The translations under genes and the position numbers were made by a program. A stretch of 18,694 nucleotides of DNA from assembly GCA_030038885.1 (NCBI GenBank), contig JASHQY010000098.1, positions 1 through 18,694 on the forward strand. The letters run 5' to 3'. Within the stretch, counting starts at the first letter, position 1, and each line of letters begins with the position of its first letter. Source of the DNA: Thermoplasmata archaeon. Its GTDB lineage: Archaea > Thermoplasmatota > Thermoplasmata > Lutacidiplasmatales > UBA184. Shown here piece after piece: positions 6,862-12,451 of the stretch. Below the pieces are notes generated by a model. The model saw only the letters and a program-made list of their open reading frames with translations, made no database searches and was not told the DNA's origin.

Positions 6862-7251
6862 ATGCGGTTCCTGCACACGTCGATCACGGTCCGCGAGATG
6901 GACGAGAGCCTCCGGTTCTACACGGAGGTCCTCGGGCTCGAGTTCGAGCGACGGCGCGCGATCCCCGAGAACCACGCCGAGATCGCGTTCGTGAAGGACC
7001 CGGCGTCGGGCGCGCGCGTCGAGCTGACCCACTGGGACGGCAAGGACCGGTTCGATCCCGGCGAGCAGCTCGACCACCTCGCGTTCGAAGTGCCGGACCT
7101 CGACCGCTTCCTCGAGACGGCCCGGGCGCGGCAGGTCCGAATCGCGAAGGAGCCGTACCGCCTCTCGGGCGGGAGCTCGCGGATCGCGTTCATCCTCGAC
7201 CCCAACGACGTCTGGATCGAGCTGATCGAGCGCGCGCCCGGCGCGGGCTAG
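6862..7251 (+). CDS. Glyoxalase/VOC-superfamily protein (lactoylglutathione-lyase-like)
   Basis: A 129-residue single-module VOC protein made of two beta-alpha-beta-beta-beta repeats. It opens MRFLHTSITVREMDESLRFY TEVLGLEFE as glyoxalase I proteins do. The four metal positions are all present: His5, Glu54 (ARVELTHW), His72 (LDHLAFEV) and Glu120 (VWIELIER). It could isomerise the hemithioacetal of methylglyoxal with a small thiol, or act on another small substrate; the VOC fold alone does not decide. ATG 6862 is preferred to ATG 6829 because the conserved family start is MRFLHT and the earlier ATG lies inside the TATA-like box. The MFS gene starts 10 bases after its stop, so the two are probably one transcript. 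Confidence 0.88.
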   Translation: MRFLHTSITVREMDESLRFYTEVLGLEFERRRAIPENHAEIAFVKDPASGARVELTHWDGKDRFDPGEQLDHLAFEVPDLDRFLETARARQVRIAKEPYRLSGGSSRIAFILDPNDVWIELIERAPGAG

Positions 7252-7261
7252 TCCGACGACC

Positions 7262-8527
7262 GTGGCGGCGGCGCTCACCGATCCGACCGGCCGCGCCCAC
7301 GCGCGTTCGCTCCTCGCGGTCTTCGGCGCGACGTTCTTCGTCCGCTTCGCGTTCGGCATCACGCTCGCGGTCTTCGCAACGTACATCACCGGGAAGCTCA
7401 CCGGGCTTTCCGGGTCCGACGAGGGGACGGTCGGCCTGGTCGCGGCGATGGCGCCGATCGGGGAGTTCTCGACCGTGCTCGCCTCCGGCCTCGCGACCGA
7501 CCGCGTCGGGCGCTTTCCGGTCCTCTTCGCCGGGATGGGGGGCGCGTCGGTGATGTTCGGGCTGGTCGCGACGACCCGGTCGATCGCGGCGCTCGCGGCG
7601 CTGAACTTCTTCTTCGGGATCGCGAGCGGAGCGATCCTCGCGTCGAGCCTCACGGTCGTCGCCGACCGGTCGTCCGCGGACGAGCGGGGGCTCGAGATGG
7701 GACGCTTCGACGCGATGAACCTCGCCGGGTGGCTCGGCGGGTACGCGTTCGGGATCGCGATCCTGGGGTTCCTGGAGGACGGACGCCTAAACCTCGCGTT
7801 CCTTCCGTACGTCTTCGTGATCGGGGCGCTCACGCTGATCGCGGGGCTCGCGTTCGCCGGCTACCTCGTCCGCCACCTCCCGCGGCCCGCGCCGGTGCGC
7901 GGCGAGGGGATCGGCGCGATCCTCCGGCACGCGTTCGGCCGCAGCGTCCTGCTCGTCACGCTCCCGTGGCTCGTCATCTACATGCTGATCGGCTACATCC
8001 TCGTCTTTGTCGGCAACGCCTCCGCCTCGGTCGGGTTCTCCGACCTCTACATCGCGCTCGGGATCGGCGCGGGCGGCGCGCTCTTGGTCGTGACCCAGCC
8101 GCGCTTCGGCCAGCTCGCGGACCGGTACGGGCGCTCGCGCCTGATGGGCGTCGGCGTCGGGGGCTTCGTCGGCGTGATGCTGTTCGCGTGCCTGGCCCTC
8201 GCCTACGGCCCCCGGCTCGAGCTGATCGTCCCGCTCGGCATCCTCGTGCTGCCGGCGCTCGCCTACGGGCCGGCGGCGCTCGCCGCCCTCGCGGATCTGG
8301 CCCACGCACTGAGCCGGGGCACGTCGATGGCGATCTACTCCCTCACGATCTCGCTCGGGATGATCCTCGGTCTCGTCGCCGGCACGCAGCTGGTCGCGCG
8401 GTTCGGCAACGACGGGTTCTACCTCTTCTTCGGCACGATCGCGGTCGCGCTGGTCGTGCTCACGGCGGTCCGCTACCGGGACACCGGCGAAACGGCCCCG
8501 CCGCGGCCTACGACTCCGGTTCGATGA
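7262..8527 (+). CDS. MFS transporter, 12-helix type
   Basis: A 421-residue integral membrane protein with about 12 hydrophobic segments in two six-helix halves. ASGLATDRVGRFPVLFAG after helix 2 and QLADRYGRSRLMGVGVGG after helix 8 are the two symmetric MFS motif A copies (D-x-x-G-R/Y-G-R). The loop DRSSADERGLEMGRFDAMNLAGWLGGYAFG follows helix 4. It starts at GTG 7262, 10 bases after the glyoxalase-like gene, without a clear ribosome site; it may export or import a metabolite linked to that enzyme, but the substrate is not readable. The last 20 bases overlap, tail to tail, the end of the CDF gene on the other strand. Confidence 0.9.
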   Translation: MAAALTDPTGRAHARSLLAVFGATFFVRFAFGITLAVFATYITGKLTGLSGSDEGTVGLVAAMAPIGEFSTVLASGLATDRVGRFPVLFAGMGGASVMFGLVATTRSIAALAALNFFFGIASGAILASSLTVVADRSSADERGLEMGRFDAMNLAGWLGGYAFGIAILGFLEDGRLNLAFLPYVFVIGALTLIAGLAFAGYLVRHLPRPAPVRGEGIGAILRHAFGRSVLLVTLPWLVIYMLIGYILVFVGNASASVGFSDLYIALGIGAGGALLVVTQPRFGQLADRYGRSRLMGVGVGGFVGVMLFACLALAYGPRLELIVPLGILVLPALAYGPAALAALADLAHALSRGTSMAIYSLTISLGMILGLVAGTQLVARFGNDGFYLFFGTIAVALVVLTAVRYRDTGETAPPRPTTPVR

Positions 8528-9392
8528 CGATGTGCCGGAGGACCGGGAACGCGCTGCGGAGCGCCCCCGTGATCTGGTCGATCGCGACCTCGAGCTGGTC
8601 GGTCGTCATCCCGTCCTGGAAGTTGATCCGCAGGGCGAGGAGCGCGTCCTCCGGCCCGAGCAGCATCGACTGGAAGCTCCGCACCTTCGCGACCGCCGCG
8701 TTGCGCTCGATGATCGCGAGCATGTCCCGCGCGTAGCTCGGGTCGAGCGCGCGGCCGATCAGGTACTCCCGGCTCTCGGCGGTCAGCACGAACCCGGTGG
8801 CGATCAGGAGGATCCCCTCGGCCGCGGCGCTGATCCCGTCCACGGCGGCGCGGCCGGTGTGGAACACCACCGCGAGGCCGCCAAAGGCGACCATGCTCGC
8901 CACGACCGACACGAGGTCCTGGTAGAAGATCGCCTTCAGGCCCTCGTTCGCGGAGAGCAGGAGGCTCGCGAGCGTGACGCGCGAGAGCCGGAGCTCGCGC
9001 AACGTGACCCAGATGCTGAGCACGCTGACGACGAGCGTCGCCCCGACCACGAGCAGCGCCTCGCCGAGATGGCGCAGCGGTTCCGGGGCGACGATCTGGT
9101 CGACCCCCTCGGTGAGCGCGAGCACCCCGGCGACCGTGAACGTCACGACGATCGAGACGAACGCCCAGAAGAAGCGCTCCTTGCCCCGACCGAACGGATA
9201 CTCGTGCGACGCGGGCCGACGCGAGAGGTAGAGCCCCCAGAGCAACAGGCCGCCCCCGACGAGGTCCGTCAGCGCGAAGATCGCCTGCGCGAGGACCGCC
9301 CGGCTCCCGGAGGCGATCGCGACCGCGAGGTTGACCGCGAAGAGCGTCCCGTTGAGGAGGAGGGTGGCGACGATGACGACCTGGGGACGCAT
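8508..9392 (-). CDS. Cation diffusion facilitator (CDF)-family membrane protein with altered metal site
   Basis: A 294-residue protein: six predicted helices, then a cytoplasmic ferredoxin-like domain (from about 210; EYLIGRALDPSYARDMLAII, ending RHIVIEPES). The order and SHEYPFGRGKERFFWAF (62-78) match the H-P-(Y/F)-G-x-G-(K/R)-x-E block after helix 2 of the CDF family, which exports Zn, Mn, Fe or Co against protons. The intramembrane site is unusual: helix 2 has only Asp43 (position 39 is Phe) and helix 5 has Asp159 (position 155 is Ile), so each D/H-x3-D pair has lost a member. Substrate is therefore unclear. ATG 9392 is chosen; the frame is open upstream but that part is Pro-rich and lies before the promoter. 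A GGAGGAG lies 5' of the start and a TATA-like ACGCTTAATC further up. Confidence 0.85.
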   Translation of the reverse strand: MRPQVVIVATLLLNGTLFAVNLAVAIASGSRAVLAQAIFALTDLVGGGLLLWGLYLSRRPASHEYPFGRGKERFFWAFVSIVVTFTVAGVLALTEGVDQIVAPEPLRHLGEALLVVGATLVVSVLSIWVTLRELRLSRVTLASLLLSANEGLKAIFYQDLVSVVASMVAFGGLAVVFHTGRAAVDGISAAAEGILLIATGFVLTAESREYLIGRALDPSYARDMLAIIERNAAVAKVRSFQSMLLGPEDALLALRINFQDGMTTDQLEVAIDQITGALRSAFPVLRHIVIEPES

Positions 9393-9440
9393 TGGGTTCC
9401 CGGGGACTCCTCCGGGAGGGTTCCCTACCTCCCTTCCGGG

Positions 9441-9450
9441 GATTAAGCGT
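9441..9450 (-). promoter_or_regulatory. TATA-like box of the CDF gene
   Basis: ACGCTTAATC on the minus strand, about 53 bases before ATG 9392. This leaves a leader of roughly 25 bases that holds GGAGGAG, one of the few Shine-Dalgarno-like sites in the window. Confidence 0.45.
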
Positions 9451-9497
9451 TCCCGCTCGATGGAGGGTGGGGGGTGCGGGCCGAGGGCCGGGACCAA

Positions 9498-9508
9498 GGG
9501 TTAAATCG
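9498..9508 (+). promoter_or_regulatory. TATA-like box of the aldolase gene
   Basis: GGGTTAAATCG, centred about 35 bases before ATG 9538. It supports the long N-terminus rather than the internal ATG 9634. Confidence 0.55.
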
Positions 9509-9537
9509 CGGCGACCGGTCCGCCGACCGGAGCGTCG

Positions 9538-10512
9538 ATGAGCGAGCCCGCGGCCCGTTCGACCGCCGTCGCGCCGGGGGCCGGCCTGCGGTCGGACGCC
9601 CCGTCCCGACGTCGGCGGCCCCTGCTCTCGCAGATGGGCCTCAGCCCGGGCAAGCGGACCCGACTCAAGCGGCTGCTCTACGATCACGGGCCGGGCGGCG
9701 GGACGCTCCTGGTGCTGCCGATCGACCAGGGGCTCGAGCACGGGCCGATGGACTTCTTCGACAATCCCGACTCGCTCGACCCCCGCTACCAGTACGAGCT
9801 CGCTCGCGAGGGCAAGTTCAGCGCGATCGCGCTGCACATCGGCCTCGCGGAGAAGTACTGCTCCGAGTTCGCGGGCGAGGTACCGCTGATCCTCAAGCTG
9901 AACGGAAAGACCGGGATCCCGTCGGACGCCCAGGCGTTCAGTGCGCTCACCGGGTCGGTCGAGGATGCGGTCCGTCTCGGCGCGGACGCGGTCGGGTACA
10001 CCGTCTACGTCGGTTCGCCGTCGCAGGACCGGGACTTCGCGCAGTTCCGCGAGATCCGGGCCGCCGCCGACCGGCTCGGGATGCCGGTGATCGTCTGGGC
10101 CTATCCCCGGGGCGAGGCGGTCGCCAAGAAGGGTGGCAAGGAGAGCCTGTTCGCGATCGACTACGCCGCGCGGGTCGCGCTCGAGCTGGGGGCCGACATC
10201 GTGAAGGTCAACTTCCCGGTGCCGTCCGAGAAGGACGCCGACAGCCCGCCGCCGTACAACTCGCTCCACCTGTCGGCGAGCCAGGCGTTCCGCAAGGTCG
10301 TCGAGAGCGCGGGCCGCTGCCTCGTGCTGGTCTCGGGTGGCGAGCGGATCGGGGACGCGGAGCTCCTGGCCAAGGTGCGCGCGTCGATGGACGACGGAGC
10401 GACCGGGATCATCTTCGGGCGGAACATGTGGCAGCGCCCGAAGGCCGACGCGCTCCGAATGACGCGGGAGCTCCATGCGATCTTCCGGGAGTACGCGCAG
10501 CCCCCGGGGTAG
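9538..10512 (+). CDS. fba: Class I fructose-bisphosphate aldolase, archaeal/FbaB (DhnA) type
   Basis: A 324-residue TIM-barrel protein for the reversible cleavage of fructose 1,6-bisphosphate to DHAP and glyceraldehyde 3-phosphate, through a Schiff base. LPIDQGLEHGP (60-70) is the family strand-1 signature with Asp63. VIVWAYPRGEA (184-194) and ADIVKVNFP, with the Schiff-base Lys223, follow. VLVSGGER (263-270) and IIFGRNMWQ (291-299) form the phosphate-binding end of the barrel. The first 32 residues are a Pro/Ala/Arg-rich extension not normal for the family; ATG 9634 (MGLSPGKRTRLKRLL) would remove it, but no TATA box is seen at the matching distance there. The related heptulosonate synthase of archaeal aromatic synthesis is a less likely alternative. 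The 3' end overlaps tsr3 by 38 bases. Confidence 0.88.
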   Translation: MSEPAARSTAVAPGAGLRSDAPSRRRRPLLSQMGLSPGKRTRLKRLLYDHGPGGGTLLVLPIDQGLEHGPMDFFDNPDSLDPRYQYELAREGKFSAIALHIGLAEKYCSEFAGEVPLILKLNGKTGIPSDAQAFSALTGSVEDAVRLGADAVGYTVYVGSPSQDRDFAQFREIRAAADRLGMPVIVWAYPRGEAVAKKGGKESLFAIDYAARVALELGADIVKVNFPVPSEKDADSPPPYNSLHLSASQAFRKVVESAGRCLVLVSGGERIGDAELLAKVRASMDDGATGIIFGRNMWQRPKADALRMTRELHAIFREYAQPPG

Positions 10513-11071
10513 AGCTCCCGTTCGCCTCTACCTCGTCCTCGCGGAGGAAGACCACCCGAAGGCGTGCACGGGACGCCGGCTGCTCCACCGCGGCCTCGTG
10601 CACCGGGTCCGCTCGATCGAGGGGATCTCGCCGCCGCCAATCGTGCTCGATCCCTACGCCCCTGAGCCGCTCGGACCCGCCGACCGCCCGGCGGCGCGGC
10701 GGGGGGGGCTCCTCGCGGTCGACTGCTCTTGGAACCGGCTCACCGAGCGCGGTCGGTTCCCGGGCCCGAGCCCGCCGCGCGGCGAGGGGATCCGACGTCG
10801 CCTCCCGATCCTGATCGCGACGAACCCCCAGCACTACGGACGGCCGGCCCAGCTCAACACCGTCGAGGCGCTCGCGGCGGCGCTCTTCCTGCTGGGGTAC
10901 CGGGAGGAGGCGGCCCGCCTGCTCGAGGGGTTCCGGGGGAGCGGGTCCTTCCTCGCCGTCAACGCCGACCGCCTCTCCGAGTACGCTGGCGGGCGGGACG
11001 GCGACGGAATCCGCGCCGCCGAGCGACGGCTCTTCGGGGGAGTCGCCGAGGGTCAGACGACCGGCGGGTAG
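10475..11071 (+). CDS. tsr3: Tsr3-type rRNA aminocarboxypropyltransferase (DUF367)
   Basis: A 198-residue protein matching the Tsr3 family end to end: LYLVLAEEDHPKACTGRRLL (18-37), VLDPYAPEPLGPAD (57-70), the hallmark GGLLAVDCSWNR (77-88), RRLPILIATNPQHYGRP (108-124) and LNTVEALAAALFLLGY (127-142). Tsr3 uses S-adenosylmethionine to add the 3-amino-3-carboxypropyl group to a small-subunit rRNA pseudouridine in the helix 31 loop; the archaeal equivalent site is inferred. ATG 10475 lies inside the aldolase gene in another frame and is the only start codon before the conserved region, so translation probably depends on the upstream gene. The end overlaps the convergent phosphatase gene by 19 bases. 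Confidence 0.9.
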   Translation: MRSSGSTRSPRGRAPVRLYLVLAEEDHPKACTGRRLLHRGLVHRVRSIEGISPPPIVLDPYAPEPLGPADRPAARRGGLLAVDCSWNRLTERGRFPGPSPPRGEGIRRRLPILIATNPQHYGRPAQLNTVEALAAALFLLGYREEAARLLEGFRGSGSFLAVNADRLSEYAGGRDGDGIRAAERRLFGGVAEGQTTGG

Positions 11072-11955
11072 GTGTGCCCCTCGGTCGGGAGGTGCTCGAT
11101 CGGCACGTCCGCGATCGAGCGGACCGGCCGGTCGAGCGGCAAGTGGCCGAGCAGCACTCCGCCGAAGCGCTCGAAGTACCGGGTCGTGTGCAGGGTCACG
11201 CAGTGGGCCTCGTAGAGCACGCGGCCGGTGAGATCGGGGTCGTGCCCGCGCAAAAAGACCGAGAGCTGGGCGGACCGCAGGAACTGGCCGAGCTCGGCGC
11301 CGTTCCAGGGTTCGGACAGCCCGCGGCGCAGCCGCGATTCGACGCACTCGGTCCAGACGACGTCGATCAGCCGCCGCTCCGAAACGCGGTCGAAGTCGCG
11401 CCGCCACGACGCGGGCAGCGGTCCGCGCGGAAAGCCGGCGTGCGAGAGGAACGCGCCGCTCGGGCTCACCGCGGCGATCGGGCCCCGCTCGAGGAGCGCG
11501 ACGATGCGGTCGTACCGCTCGGACCTCGGTCCCCAGAGATCGTCCACTTCCTCGGGAAGGGTCCGGGGCAGCACCGGGATGCGCGAGACCGTCTCGTGGT
11601 TGCCCTGGATCAGGACGACCCGGTCGGGGAACCGGGCCTCGAGGTCGAGCAGCATCAACGCGTTCGCGACCGAACCCGAGCGACAGTCCTGCGGGGTCCG
11701 GTCGACGTAGTCCCCCATCGCGACCAGCATGCGGGGCGGACCCTCCGACCGCAGGAACGCGCGGCGCACCTCGAGGGTCGAGCGCCAGTCCCCGTGCGAG
11801 TCGCCGATCACGAGGGCTTCGGCGAACCCCTGGGCGGGGAGCTCCGCGAGACCCGAGCGCACGGGGACGGTGCGTTCCAGCCGGGCCAGGATCCGATCGG
11901 CCTCCTCGGGAGACGAGCGGAGCACGGTCTCCGGGGCGAGCAGCTCATCGCTCAT
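11053..11955 (-). CDS. PPP-family protein phosphatase / metallophosphoesterase
   Basis: A 300-residue protein with the full set of PPP metal-binding motifs in order: GDSHGDW (51-57, Asp52 and His54), GDYVDR (81-86, Asp82), GNHE (118-121, Asn119 and His120), SHAG (171-174, His172) and RGHD (236-239, His238). These enzymes hydrolyse phosphoserine/phosphothreonine, or in some cases Ap4A-like dinucleotides, with two metal ions. ATG 11955 is chosen; the frame is open further upstream but that part crosses the tRNA genes. There is no signal peptide, so it acts in the cytoplasm. Only a weak AT-rich stretch (GCATTTCTAC, about 11981-11990) lies upstream, and it overlaps the end of tRNA-Leu, so the phosphatase may be read from the tRNA promoter. 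Substrate unknown. Confidence 0.87.
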   Translation of the reverse strand: MSDELLAPETVLRSSPEEADRILARLERTVPVRSGLAELPAQGFAEALVIGDSHGDWRSTLEVRRAFLRSEGPPRMLVAMGDYVDRTPQDCRSGSVANALMLLDLEARFPDRVVLIQGNHETVSRIPVLPRTLPEEVDDLWGPRSERYDRIVALLERGPIAAVSPSGAFLSHAGFPRGPLPASWRRDFDRVSERRLIDVVWTECVESRLRRGLSEPWNGAELGQFLRSAQLSVFLRGHDPDLTGRVLYEAHCVTLHTTRYFERFGGVLLGHLPLDRPVRSIADVPIEHLPTEGHTYPPVV

Positions 11956-12001
11956 GGTCGGTGCGACCCAGCCGCCGCGAGTAGAAATGCGGGGGGCCGG
12001 A

Positions 12002-12035
12002 GTTCCCGGGCGCCGATCGAACGACCGACGCACCC
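12002..12035 (-). other. 34-nt tRNA intron in the T-loop of tRNA-Leu(UAG), about position 59/60
   Basis: Splits TTCAAA from T-CCGGC. The intron's last four bases, GAAC, pair with GTTC (53-56). A 3-nt AAA bulge lies on the 5' side and a TC bulge on the 3' side. Inside is a 7-bp hairpin GTCGGTC-GTTC-GATCGGC with two wobble pairs. Position 58/59 is equally possible. Confidence 0.75.
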
Positions 12036-12083
12036 TTTGAACCGGCGAATGCCCTGGGCAACAGGGTCCTAAGCCCTGCCTCG

Positions 12084-12110
12084 GAGGCCCGGCGCGCGAG
12101 CGCGCGTCGT
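12084..12110 (-). other. 27-nt tRNA intron in the D-loop of tRNA-Leu(UAG), about position 21/22
   Basis: The fold is a textbook bulge-helix-bulge: outer helix CTC/GAG, 4-bp central helix GGCC/GGCC, 3-nt bulges AAA (5') and TCC (3'), and an inner hairpin closed by CG/CG and CGCGC/GCGCG. Cutting after the second base of each bulge gives the exon ends listed for the tRNA. Confidence 0.8.
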
Positions 12111-12161
12111 TTGGCCGAGCTGGAGCACCCCCGCACCGGCATCGCAACCCGAGAGAGCAGA

Positions 12162-12268
12162 TAGCCCCGGCAGGAGTTCCGGCCGCCGGGGACGCGGACC
12201 CCCGGGACGTTCGAACCTGCGTCGCGAGATCCAGAGTCTCGCATGATTGGCCACTACACCACGGGGCT
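12162..12268 (-). tRNA. tRNA-Gln(CUG) interrupted by a T-loop intron
   Basis: Exon 1 12268-12210, exon 2 12175-12162; spliced length 73 nt. Acceptor AGCCCCG/CGGGGCT with discriminator A, D-stem GTG/CAT, anticodon stem CGAGA/TCTCG around CTCTGGA (anticodon CTG at 12234-12232), variable CGAC, T-stem GCAGG/CCTGC with loop TTCGAAT. The T-stem and acceptor halves pair perfectly only after a 34-nt insert is removed. There is no intron in the anticodon loop and no encoded CCA. A TATA-like CGTTTATCAGC (12292-12302) lies about 29 bases upstream. It is first of a tRNA pair with tRNA-Leu(UAG). Confidence 0.9.
12176..12209 (-). other. 34-nt tRNA intron in the T-loop of tRNA-Gln(CUG), about position 59/60
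   Basis: Same length, position and 3' end (CCGGAAC) as the T-loop intron of the neighbouring tRNA-Leu. GAAC pairs with GTTC of the T-arm; a GAA bulge lies on the 5' side and TC on the 3' side. The inner part starts CG/CG and has a CGGGG/CCCCG stem. Confidence 0.78.
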
Positions 12269-12291
12269 ACGCCGCCGCGCAGCGTCGGTCC

Positions 12292-12302
12292 GCTGATAAA
12301 CG
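12292..12302 (-). promoter_or_regulatory. TATA-like box of the tRNA-Gln/tRNA-Leu pair
   Basis: CGTTTATCAGC on the minus strand, centred about 29 bases before the 5' end of tRNA-Gln. It is the only AT-rich stretch in the 183-base gap near the tRNA; a second one, CACAAATAGCC at about 12403-12413, faces the ABC permease gene. Confidence 0.6.
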
Positions 12303-12451
12303 TTGCCGCACGGGCGCGACGCGCGCCGGCCGGGGTCCCGAAACCACCGCCGCGGGGACGCGGTCCGAATTCCGCCCGGTCCGCGCGCGTTCCACCACAT
12401 TCCACAAATAGCCCGACGGAGTCCGACCCCGGTCCATGCCCGGGAGGTCGC

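Larger units (their letters stand above)
11988..12134 (-). tRNA. tRNA-Leu(UAG) interrupted by two non-anticodon introns
   Basis: Exon 1 12134-12111, exon 2 12083-12036, exon 3 12001-11988. The spliced molecule is 86 nt. Acceptor GCGGGGG/CCCCCGC with discriminator A; D-stem CTC/GAG; anticodon stem CAGGG/CCCTG around CTTAGGA (anticodon TAG at 12071-12069); variable arm TGCC-CAG-GGCA; T-stem GCCGG/CCGGC with loop TTCAAAT. The acceptor and T-stem halves meet perfectly only if a 34-nt insert is removed from the T-loop, and the D-stem only if a 27-nt insert is removed from the D-loop. The anticodon loop has no intron. No CCA is encoded. It follows tRNA-Gln by 27 bases on the same strand and no separate promoter is seen, so the two are probably one transcript. 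Splice points are inferred; the T-loop one could shift by a base. Confidence 0.88.

Noticed and set aside
9393..9497. N-terminal extension of the CDF protein to GTG 9497
   Set aside because: The added 35 residues are Pro/Arg-rich, unlike the family, and would start upstream of the TATA-like box at 9441-9450.
8473..10476. Long minus-strand open frame spanning the CDF and aldolase genes
   Set aside because: It crosses two well-supported genes in the wrong frame and has no recognisable domain.
12135..12161. Gap between the two intron-bearing tRNAs as part of one larger permuted or split tRNA
   Set aside because: Each tRNA closes its own acceptor stem with a discriminator A, so two separate tRNAs explain the sequence without permutation.
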